Source: Bacillota bacterium
GTDB taxonomy: Bacteria; Bacillota; Bacilli; Tumebacillales; Effusibacillaceae
NCBI GenBank assembly: GCA_020059765.1
Contig: JAGVBM010000132.1
Location: 1 to 5,290, forward strand
Reading direction: 5' to 3'
Length of the DNA: 5,290 bases
Part shown: positions 1-5,290 of the stretch, in pieces
How positions within the stretch are numbered: the first letter of the stretch is position 1
Layout of the letters: each line of letters begins with the position of its first letter
The notes under the pieces: generated by a model
What the model saw: the letters and a program-made list of their open reading frames with translations, nothing else
Told to the model about the DNA's origin: nothing
Database searches by the model: none
Made by a program: the position numbers and the translations under genes

Positions 1-525
1 AGCAAAGTGAGGATTGTAGTGGATAAAAGAACCGTCGCTTTCATCCGCCTCGGCAACCAAGTATTCCCCGGACCCCGCTTTGGCGTTGTCACCAATATTG
101 TTCAAGATGCCGCCGATAACAAATGTCGGGTTCCATCCGGCCTCTTCCAGCACAAACGCAATCATCGAGCTGGTCGTCGTTTTGCCGTGAGCGCCGGCCA
201 CGGCGATTCCTTTTTGTTCTTCCATCAGAATCGCCAGCATTTCAGATCTGTGCATGACTGGAATGTCGGATTCAAAAGCGGCCTGGATTTCTTCGTTGTC
301 AAGAGAGACCGCAGTTGAATACACCACACAATCTGCACCGGCAATATTCGAACGATGATGTCCGATATACACCGTGGCCCCAAGGGCCGCCAATCGTTCC
401 GTTGCTTCTTGCCGGGCCACGTCCGAACCTGAAATTTGATACCCTTGATCGAGCATCACCCGGGCAATCGCACTCATTCCATAACCCCCAACACCTACAA
501 AATGGACGCGGCGGAACCGACTCAC
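1..525 (-). CDS. murC: UDP-N-acetylmuramate--L-alanine ligase, N-terminal part (cut by window edge)
   Basis: MurC is the cytoplasmic ATP-dependent ligase that adds L-alanine to UDP-MurNAc, the first amino acid of the peptidoglycan stem peptide. Only 175 codons are in the window; the family is usually about 450-470 aa, so the end of the central domain and the C-terminal domain are missing at position 1. Visible: the Rossmann-like UDP-binding loop VHFVGVGGYGMSA (residues 7-19), GSD (33-35), the ATP P-loop GAHGKTTT (111-118), IGG (137-139) and the family block EADESDGSF (159-167). That last block with the P-loop favours MurC over other Mur ligases. The start is uncertain. I chose GTG at 525, which follows AAGGA at a spacing of about 11 nt and gives the short N-terminus usual for the family. 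An in-frame ATG at 537 would overlap the folC stop as ATGA, but any Shine-Dalgarno sequence lies almost against it. It is probably translationally coupled to folC. Confidence 0.93.
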   Translation of the reverse strand, partial: MSRFRRVHFVGVGGYGMSAIARVMLDQGYQISGSDVARQEATERLAALGATVYIGHHRSNIAGADCVVYSTAVSLDNEEIQAAFESDIPVMHRSEMLAILMEEQKGIAVAGAHGKTTTSSMIAFVLEEAGWNPTFVIGGILNNIGDNAKAGSGEYLVAEADESDGSFIHYNPHFA

Positions 526-533
526 CCAGCATC

Positions 534-1832
534 TCATCCTTTCCGGAAGGTGTATTGTCTCGCTTCCGAGATCGTATAAAGCGAACCTGTGACCAGAACG
601 GCTTCCTGCGGTTGAACGATGGATAACGCATGTTCAACGGCAGTCGCCACTCCGGAAACCGATTGCAAGGCAACCGTTGTCCGATTGTGCAAAAACGCCT
701 GTACGTCTTCCAATTTGGCGGCTCGCGGCGAATCGGGAGCCGTAATGATAATCCGGCTTGCAAACGGCAGAATCGGATCCAGTACACCCGGCACCAATTT
801 GTCTTGCAAAATTCCGATAACCAATACCAGCTTTTGATCCTTCAACAATTCTTGCAGCGCTTTTGCCAACGCCGCCGCTCCATGGGGATTATGGGCGCCG
901 TCGAGCAAGACCAGCGGATCATGACTGACAATCTCCAAGCGGCCCGGCCAGCGGGTCAATTGGACCCCCTTGCGCAACGCATCGATCGGCACAGGCAACG
1001 TCTCCTGTGCAGACAGAGTGAGCACCGTCTGCACGGCCAACGACGCATTCGCGCACTGATGTTCACCCAACATGGAAATTTCAAGATCGCACAGTTGAAT
1101 ATTCGACGAGAAAAAATGAAACACCTGCCCGGACAGGGAATTCCCGATCCGTTCGAAGTTAAAATCTCTGCCCAGAATCCTGGCGGGTGCATGCAATTCC
1201 CCTGCTTTTTCCATGATTACCGACAAGGCAGGTTCCTCGGCGCCCGTAACCACTGGAACGTTTTGTTTGATGATTCCCGCCTTTTCCCGGGCAATGATTT
1301 CAATCGTCGATCCCAAATGCAGCAAATGATCCAACCCTACATTGGTGACGACCGAGGCCAACGGGGTGACCACGTTGGTGGCATCCAGACGTCCGCCAAG
1401 CCCCGTTTCCCATATCACCAGATCCACCTGTTGATCGGCAAAAAAGAGGACGGCAAGCAAAGTAATCACTTCAAATTCGGTCGGCTCGCCGATTTCCGTC
1501 CCGGCAAGTTGTTCAATGTACGGTTTGAGTTGTTCCGCAAAGCGGTTCAGTAGTTCTTCCGTAACATCGCTTCCGTTTATCGACATGCGGTCAAAAAAAT
1601 GCATGATATAGGGTGAGGTGTATCTGCCCACCCGGTAGCCTGCCTGTTGATAGATGGAGGCCAAATACGCGCAGGTGGAGCCTTTGCCGTTTGTCCCGGC
1701 CACATGGATGAAACGCAACTTTTCATGGGGATTGCCCAGTTGTTCGAGCAAATATTCCATTCGTTCCAACCCGAGTTTGATTCCCCATCGCCCGTCAAAC
1801 TTCGGGAAACTTGAGATCCATTCCTGTACCAA
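534..1832 (-). CDS. folC: Bifunctional dihydrofolate synthase / folylpolyglutamate synthase
   Basis: FolC is a cytoplasmic Mur-ligase-fold enzyme. It joins L-glutamate to dihydropteroate to give dihydrofolate, and then extends the gamma-glutamyl tail of reduced folates, using ATP. At 432 aa it has normal length. In order: N-terminal WISSFPKFDGRWGIKLGLER (residues 5-24), P-loop AGTNGKGS (45-52), TSPY (72-75), the acidic block WETGLGGRLDATN (141-153) with E142 as likely metal ligand, TNVGLDH (163-169), REKAGII (182-188) with K184 at the usual carbamylated-lysine position, RWPGRLE (294-300), DGAHNP (311-316) opening the C-terminal glutamate-binding domain, and TGSLY (415-419). The start codon is TTG: an in-frame TAA lies 12 nt upstream (1847-1845), TAAGGA sits 9 nt before it, and the next in-frame ATG is codon 25, inside conserved sequence. 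The DHFS activity is inferred from family; some members are FPGS only. It lies 87 nt after valS and abuts murC. Confidence 0.96.
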   Translation of the reverse strand: MVQEWISSFPKFDGRWGIKLGLERMEYLLEQLGNPHEKLRFIHVAGTNGKGSTCAYLASIYQQAGYRVGRYTSPYIMHFFDRMSINGSDVTEELLNRFAEQLKPYIEQLAGTEIGEPTEFEVITLLAVLFFADQQVDLVIWETGLGGRLDATNVVTPLASVVTNVGLDHLLHLGSTIEIIAREKAGIIKQNVPVVTGAEEPALSVIMEKAGELHAPARILGRDFNFERIGNSLSGQVFHFFSSNIQLCDLEISMLGEHQCANASLAVQTVLTLSAQETLPVPIDALRKGVQLTRWPGRLEIVSHDPLVLLDGAHNPHGAAALAKALQELLKDQKLVLVIGILQDKLVPGVLDPILPFASRIIITAPDSPRAAKLEDVQAFLHNRTTVALQSVSGVATAVEHALSIVQPQEAVLVTGSLYTISEARQYTFRKG

Positions 1833-1841
1833 CTCGATCAG

Positions 1842-1847
1842 TCCTTA
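1842..1847 (-). promoter_or_regulatory. Ribosome binding site deciding the TTG start of folC
   Basis: TAAGGA reads on the minus strand 9 nt before the TTG at 1832-1830. The TAA inside it is also an in-frame stop for the folC frame, so translation cannot begin farther upstream. This supports TTG as the real initiation codon. Confidence 0.75.
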
Positions 1848-1919
1848 CATCGTATTCCGTTTTAGGCCAAAGTGATATCGAGGGACGAACTTCCGCCCCC
1901 GATTTGTCGGATTTGTGCA

Positions 1920-4586
1920 TTAGCGGCGCAGTTCTTCCAGCCGCGCTTGCACTTTTTCCCTTTTTTCCGCGTAATCCAGTCCTTTCGTCCGTTCCGCTTC
2001 CACCACATCGGCAGGCGCCTTGGCCAGGAAACCCTGATTGGACAATTTCTTCTCCACCCGTTCCACTTCCGCGTCGAGATGTTTCCATTCTTTCTCCAAC
2101 CGGGCAATTTCCGCGTCGACATCGATCATGCCCGCCAGCGGCAAGAACAATTCCGTGCCAGTAACGACAGCGGTAACCGATTTTTCCGGTGTAACGGCAG
2201 TTTGATCGATAGTCAAGCTGTCCGGGTTGCAGAATCGGCGAATGTAGGCTTTCCCCCGGCGGATCAATGCTTCCGTTTCGCTGTTGGCCGGTTTGACGAT
2301 CATCGCCACCGGACGGCTCTGCGGCACGTTCATCTCCGCGCGAATGTTGCGGACGGAACGGATCATGTCCATCAACAGTTCCATTTCACGAGCCGCCTGC
2401 TCATCGACAAACCGCTGCTGGTGCTCCGGGTAAGCGGCCAACGTGATCGTCTGTCCCTGATGGGGAATGTGCTGCCAGATTTCTTCCGTGATAAACGGCA
2501 TAAACGGGTGCAGCAGACGAAGGGATTGATCGAGAACATAGACCAGTACCGATTGGGTGGTTCTCTTGGCCGCAGCGTCTTCTCCCTGCAGGTACAATTT
2601 GGCCAATTCAATGTACCAGTCGCAGTATTCGCTCCAGATAAATTCATAGAGCTGGCGTCCCGCTTCGCCGAAATCGTATCGTTCCAACGCGGCGTTCACA
2701 CCCGCGGCCGTCTCGTTCAGGCGGTGCAATATCCACTTGTCGGCCGTACCCAACTCTCCGTGCAGATCGATATCCTCGTACCGGAAATCGCCCAGATTCA
2801 TCATGACAAAACGAGAGGCATTCCAGATCTTGTTGGCGAAATTGCGGGCGGATTCGACCTTTTCCCAATAGAAGCGGAGATCGTTTCCGGGAGAACTTGC
2901 GGTCATCAGCATAAAACGCAGGGCGTCCGCGCCGTATTGTTCGATCACTTCCAGCGGATCGACACCGTTGCCAAGCGACTTTGACATTTTGCGTCCTTGC
3001 GAATCCCGGATCAGTCCGTGAATCAATACGTCCCGAAACGGCTTCTCTCCGGTAAACTCGAGGCCGGTAAAGATCATCCGGGCCACCCAGAAGTAGATAA
3101 TGTCGTATCCAGTAACCAAAACGTCGGTCGGATAGTACCGTTTCAGGTCATCCGTTTCGTCCGGCCACCCCATTGTCGAGAACGGCCACAATCCGGAAGA
3201 AAACCAGGTGTCGAGCACATCTTCATCCTGCCGCAAGTGGGCATGGCCGCATTTCGGGCAGCTTGCCGGTTTCTCCATCGACACGATCGTTTCATTGCAT
3301 TCGTCGCAATACCAAGCCGGGATCCGGTGTCCCCACCAAAGCTGGCGGGAAATGCACCAGTCGCGGACATTCTCGATCCAGTGCAGGTAGATTTTTTCGA
3401 ACCGGTCGGGAACAAACCGCACCCCGTCCCCCTGCTTTTGCAGTTCAATCGCCGTATCCGCCAGCGGCTTCATGGCGACGAACCACTGGGTGGACAGGAA
3501 AGGTTCGACGACAGCTCCGCTTCGCTCGGAATGGCCGACCGAATGAATATGCTCTTCGATTTTGAAAAGAACGTCCTGTTCTTGCAGATCCTTGAGGATC
3601 TGTTTGCGGCATTCGAACCGGTCAAGCCCTTGGTAGGGGCCCGCATTTTCATTCATTGTCGCCGATTCGTCCATAACGCTGATCATTTCCAGGTTATGGC
3701 GAAGACCCATTTCGAAGTCGTTGGGGTCATGAGCCGGCGTTACCTTGACGGCGCCCGAACCGAAGTCCATATCCACATATTCGTCCGCAAAAATCGGAAT
3801 TTCCCGGCCGATGATCGGCAGAAAAACCGTTTTTCCCACCAGATGTTTGTACCGCTCATCGTCGGGGTGCACGGCAATCCCCGTATCGCCGAGCATTGTC
3901 TCGGGCCGGGTGGTGGCGACCGTAATGTGCCCGCTGCCGTCTTGCAACGGGTACCGCATATGATGCAGGGCGCCCTTGACCTCTTTGTATTCGACTTCAA
4001 TATCCGACAAGGCGGTGCGGGCGGCCGGGTCCCAATTAATAATCCGGTTGCCGCGATAGATCAGCCCTTTTTCATACAGCTTGACGAACACGGTGCGAAC
4101 CGCGCGGGACAACCCTTCGTCCATGGTGAAACGTTCCCGGGAGTAGTCGAGGGAAAAACCCATGCGTCGCCATTGGGCACGAATGACGGACGCGTAATGT
4201 TCCTTCCATTCCCAGACTTTCTCCAGGAACATCTCCCGCCCCAAATCAAAGCGGGAAATCCCTTCTTGGCGAAGCGTCGCTTCCACCCGCGCCTGGGTGG
4301 CGATTCCCGCATGATCCATGCCGGGCAGCCACAGGGCGTCATATCCTTGCATCCGCTTGCGGCGAACCAATACGTCCTGCAGGGTAAAGTCCAAGGCGTG
4401 CCCCATATGCAGCACACCGGTCACGTTGGGCGGCGGAATCACAATGCTGTAAGGCTGTTTGTCCGCCTCTCCGGTCGCTTTGAAAAATTGGCTTTCGATC
4501 CACCAGTCGTACAGCCTTTGTTCGGCAGCCTGCGGATCATAGACGGTCGGAATCTGCTGTTGTTCCTTTGCCGTTTCGTTGTTCAT
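1920..4586 (-). CDS. valS: Valyl-tRNA synthetase
   Basis: ValRS is a cytoplasmic class Ia synthetase that charges tRNA-Val with valine and edits mischarged threonine. It is 888 aa, the usual length for Bacillota. Visible in order: the catalytic PPPNVTGVLHMGH with the HIGH-type motif at residues 60-63, the CP1 editing domain with TTRPETMLGDT (225-235) and VTPAHDPNDFE (282-292), RDWCISRQLWWGHRIPAW (408-425), a four-cysteine probable zinc knuckle (C427, C430, C443, C446), LDTWFSSGLWP (458-468), the KMSKS loop (533-537), the anticodon-binding helical domain (about 610-760), and a C-terminal charged coiled-coil tRNA-binding arm (about 820-888). The HMGH, KMSKS and editing motifs are intact. ATG at 4586 follows AAGGAGGA at 8-nt spacing. 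Its own leader is a T-box with a valine GUC specifier, which independently supports the substrate. It heads an apparent valS-folC-murC unit. Confidence 0.98.
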   Translation of the reverse strand: MNNETAKEQQQIPTVYDPQAAEQRLYDWWIESQFFKATGEADKQPYSIVIPPPNVTGVLHMGHALDFTLQDVLVRRKRMQGYDALWLPGMDHAGIATQARVEATLRQEGISRFDLGREMFLEKVWEWKEHYASVIRAQWRRMGFSLDYSRERFTMDEGLSRAVRTVFVKLYEKGLIYRGNRIINWDPAARTALSDIEVEYKEVKGALHHMRYPLQDGSGHITVATTRPETMLGDTGIAVHPDDERYKHLVGKTVFLPIIGREIPIFADEYVDMDFGSGAVKVTPAHDPNDFEMGLRHNLEMISVMDESATMNENAGPYQGLDRFECRKQILKDLQEQDVLFKIEEHIHSVGHSERSGAVVEPFLSTQWFVAMKPLADTAIELQKQGDGVRFVPDRFEKIYLHWIENVRDWCISRQLWWGHRIPAWYCDECNETIVSMEKPASCPKCGHAHLRQDEDVLDTWFSSGLWPFSTMGWPDETDDLKRYYPTDVLVTGYDIIYFWVARMIFTGLEFTGEKPFRDVLIHGLIRDSQGRKMSKSLGNGVDPLEVIEQYGADALRFMLMTASSPGNDLRFYWEKVESARNFANKIWNASRFVMMNLGDFRYEDIDLHGELGTADKWILHRLNETAAGVNAALERYDFGEAGRQLYEFIWSEYCDWYIELAKLYLQGEDAAAKRTTQSVLVYVLDQSLRLLHPFMPFITEEIWQHIPHQGQTITLAAYPEHQQRFVDEQAAREMELLMDMIRSVRNIRAEMNVPQSRPVAMIVKPANSETEALIRRGKAYIRRFCNPDSLTIDQTAVTPEKSVTAVVTGTELFLPLAGMIDVDAEIARLEKEWKHLDAEVERVEKKLSNQGFLAKAPADVVEAERTKGLDYAEKREKVQARLEELRR

Positions 4587-4594
4587 ACTGGAAA

Positions 4595-4602
4595 TCCTCC
4601 TT
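4595..4602 (-). promoter_or_regulatory. Strong ribosome binding site of valS
   Basis: AAGGAGGA lies 8 nt before the ATG at 4586. It is outside the terminator hairpin, so control appears to be by transcription attenuation rather than by hiding this site. Confidence 0.88.
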
Positions 4603-4608
4603 CATTCC

Positions 4609-4651
4609 TAACAATAAAACCCTCTCATCCTGCATCAGGACGAAAGGGTTT
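4609..4651 (-). terminator. Intrinsic terminator of the valS T-box leader
   Basis: On the minus strand a 15-bp stem (4651-4637 pairing with 4631-4617, including two G-U pairs) closes a 5-nt loop GATGC and is followed by TTTTATTGTT. Its 5' arm contains CGTCCT (4642-4637), which is also the 3' side of the antiterminator, so the two structures exclude each other. It should form when tRNA-Val is charged and stop transcription before valS. Confidence 0.92.
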
Positions 4652-4673
4652 GCTTCCGTGGTACCACCTTGAT
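4634..4673 (-). promoter_or_regulatory. T-box sequence and antiterminator
   Basis: The T-box AAGGTGGTACCACGG is at 4670-4656. It can form the standard antiterminator: AGG (4669-4667) pairs with CCT (4639-4637), extended by ATC/GAT across a bulged A; ACG (4659-4657) pairs with CGT (4642-4640); the 7-nt bulge is TGGTACC (4666-4660). The TGGT in the bulge complements the acceptor end ACCA of an uncharged tRNA whose discriminator base is A, as expected for tRNA-Val. Confidence 0.93.
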
Positions 4674-4868
4674 TTCGCGCATCGACAACCGCCAACTCTG
4701 TTCGCAGGTTCCCCGATCTTGCCTTTCAGATTCGGCAGGGTTCCTGCTTAGTCCTGCTTGCGGGGTCGCTTGCGCGCACTCGGGAAGATAACGGATTCAC
4801 CGGCCCTGCTTATTGGGAAGCTGGCAACCTCGCATACCGGCCTGCTGGATCGCAAAAGTCGCAATCAA

Positions 4869-4885
4869 GCCATTGATCTAATGGC
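4869..4885 (-). other. Leader hairpin between Stem I and the T-box
   Basis: GCCATT (4885-4880) and AATGGC (4874-4869) form a perfect 6-bp stem around the loop AGATC. Its place just after Stem I suggests it belongs to the Stem II/linker part of the leader; it has no poly-T tail, so it is not a terminator. Confidence 0.55.
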
Positions 4886-4932
4886 AGGTGCAAGAGTGCC
4901 GCTGCAGTCGTTCGGCAAGGCAACTCAGGGAC

Positions 4933-4935
4933 GAC
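4933..4935 (-). promoter_or_regulatory. GUC specifier codon (valine) of the T-box
   Basis: GTC follows the S-turn strand GAA and a single T, the same spacing as in well-studied T-boxes (GAA-N-codon-purine), and is followed by G. It would pair with the GAC anticodon of tRNA-Val and agrees with the gene controlled. Confidence 0.85.
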
Positions 4936-4998
4936 ATTCAAGCCGGAATCAGCCAAGGAACCTCGCAGCGTGACGGCAACCTTCCCACAGCCTCTTCT

Positions 4999-5015
4999 GC
5001 GATCTTTCGGATCAC
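4999..5015 (-). other. Hairpin in the enlarged distal part of Stem I
   Basis: GTGATC (5015-5010) pairs with GATCGC (5004-4999), one G-U pair included, around the loop CGAAA. A second small self-pairing element, CCGG-ACGAA-CCGG (5041-5029), lies just upstream. Both fall between the two strands of the specifier loop and so within the distal part of Stem I. Confidence 0.45.
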
Positions 5016-5115
5016 GAATGGCCTTGTTCCGGTTCGTCCGGTTTCTCTCTCTGAGGGATTCGAAGCTTTACTCTTTCCCTTCTCTGTTGTTCGCAATTGT
5101 GCTTTGTTCAATCAT

Positions 5116-5143
5116 AGTATACGCCAAATCCCTTTTTTGTCAA
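5116..5143 (-). promoter_or_regulatory. Sigma-A type promoter of the valS operon
   Basis: A consensus -35 box TTGACA (5143-5138) and a near-consensus -10 box TATACT (5121-5116) are separated by 16 bp. Transcription would begin around 5112-5108, just ahead of Stem I of the T-box. This gives a leader of about 520 nt up to the valS ATG. The start point is inferred from spacing only. Confidence 0.87.
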
Positions 5144-5149
5144 AACTCT

Positions 5150-5166
5150 ATCGACAAGTTGCCGAT
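5150..5166 (-). terminator. Possible weak terminator after the upstream ORF
   Basis: ATCGGCA (5166-5160) pairs with TGTCGAT (5156-5150) around the loop ACT, one G-U pair included, beginning in the last base of the upstream stop codon. It is followed by AGAGTTTT, a short T-run that overlaps the -35 box. The stem is short and the tail poor, so it may be incidental. Confidence 0.22.
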
Positions 5167-5288
5167 CATTTCCTTTTGTATTTTTTCTTCGGCCGGTTCT
5201 GATGGATCCTCTCCCGTTTCGGTTTCGCGGCTTCCGCCTTTTGTTGGGCGGCTATGACGCGCAAGCGGGTACGGGAAAACAACCAGCT
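5166..5288 (-). CDS. C-terminal end of an unidentified protein with a basic tail (cut by window edge)
   Basis: An open frame enters from the window edge and ends at TGA (5168-5166). The 40 visible residues start SWLFSRTRLRVIAAQQKAEA and end in a strongly basic stretch with NRPKKKYKRK at the terminus. Support for coding: no stop back to the edge, mostly G/C third positions as in the neighbouring genes, and a stop 22 bp before the valS promoter. I do not recognise the protein. In Bacillus, spore-coat-related genes (spoVID, ysxE) lie before valS, but nothing in these residues lets me assign either. The other two minus-strand frames have stops within this stretch or at the edge. Its start and most of its length are outside the window. 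Confidence 0.5.
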   Translation of the reverse strand, partial: SWLFSRTRLRVIAAQQKAEAAKPKRERIHQNRPKKKYKRK

Positions 5289-5290
5289 AG

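Larger units (their letters stand above)
4609..5109 (-). promoter_or_regulatory. Valine-specific T-box riboswitch leader upstream of valS
   Basis: This is the untranslated leader between the promoter and valS; no gene is supported in it. Stem I can be traced. A lower helix CAAC (5089-5086)/GTTG (4924-4921) and a helix AGGGA (5080-5076)/TCCCT (4931-4927) flank a GA-rich, K-turn-like internal loop. Above them is the specifier loop, with the S-turn strands AGTA (5072-5069) and GAA (4939-4937). It is closed above by AAGC (5068-5065)/GCTT (4943-4940). Directly after GAA plus one base comes GTC at 4935-4933, a valine codon in the standard specifier position. AGAGAG (from 5052) is the usual sequence on the distal side. 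The 3' end holds the T-box, antiterminator and terminator. By family knowledge, uncharged tRNA-Val pairs with GUC and with TGGT, stabilises antitermination and turns on valS and downstream genes. About 500 nt is longer than most T-boxes; the fold between 4921 and 4680 was not resolved by eye. Confidence 0.92.

Noticed and set aside
630..1553. Plus-strand open frame of 307 codons opposite folC.
   Set aside because: Antisense shadow of a complete FolC; low-complexity Arg/Gln-rich translation without family features.
1899..1910. Small hairpin CCGA-CAAA-TCGG after the valS stop.
   Set aside because: Only 4 bp and no T-run, so it is not a convincing terminator between valS and folC.
1872..4751. 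Two long plus-strand open frames (1872-2984 and 2997-4751) in the same frame, 370 and 584 codons.
   Set aside because: They are antisense to valS, whose 888-residue product has every family motif intact. Their translations show no recognisable domain and the second runs on into the terminator and T-box. Open antisense frames are common opposite well-biased, fairly GC-rich genes.
4776..4798. A second specifier loop at GAAT-CCG-TT...GAGTGC.
   Set aside because: No AGTA partner strand was found, the codon in specifier position is not valine, and no second T-box sequence exists. Kept only as a possible duplication remnant.
4758..5257. Plus-strand ORFs of 71-104 codons across the leader and promoter.
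   Set aside because: They overlap one another in different frames and cover structured T-box RNA and the valS promoter; no convincing product is encoded.
5140..5286. Alternative minus-strand frame upstream of valS (LVVFPYPLAR... ending in a TGA inside the -35 box).
   Set aside because: It is preceded by TAG at the window edge and runs into the promoter; the frame ending at 5166 is open to the edge and fits coding use better.
1..5290. CRISPR arrays, insertion sequences, tRNA/rRNA genes, or a novel defence or biosynthetic system.
   Set aside because: No regularly spaced repeats, transposase, inverted-repeat ends, tRNA cloverleaf or rRNA sequence was seen. All gene content is housekeeping plus one unidentified fragment.

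Overview
The window looks like a chromosomal housekeeping locus from a spore-former-type member of the Bacillota, probably Bacillales with moderate GC. The grounds are a tRNA-responsive T-box leader in front of an aminoacyl-tRNA synthetase gene, strong AAGGAGG-type ribosome binding sites, TTG and probable GTG starts, and the valS-folC gene pair familiar from Bacillus. The genus cannot be fixed from the sequence alone. Every supported gene is on the minus strand, so transcription runs from high to low coordinates.

Layout in transcription order. 5288-5166: the last 40 codons of an unidentified ORF with a very basic C-terminus. 5143-5116: a sigma-A type promoter. About 5109-4609: a long (about 500 nt) T-box leader with a GUC (valine) specifier, a T-box/antiterminator and an intrinsic terminator. 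4586-1920: valS (valyl-tRNA synthetase, 888 aa, complete). 1832-534: folC (dihydrofolate/folylpolyglutamate synthase, 432 aa, complete, TTG start). 525-1: the first 175 codons of murC (UDP-N-acetylmuramate--L-alanine ligase), cut by the window edge.

valS, folC and murC are close together, with 87 nt between valS and folC and an overlap or an 8-nt gap between folC and murC. No convincing terminator lies between them, so they probably form one transcription unit. The T-box should sense uncharged tRNA-Val: when charging falls, the antiterminator forms and transcription proceeds into valS. By read-through, the folate-polyglutamylation and peptidoglycan-precursor genes would then also be tied to valine-tRNA charging.

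I see no mobile element, CRISPR array, phage gene or defence system. The long plus-strand reading frames are antisense shadows of valS and folC. The most unusual part is the leader: it is longer than a standard T-box, its Stem I distal arm is enlarged and lacks a recognisable standard distal-loop motif, and it carries imperfect internal repeats that could be the trace of a duplication.
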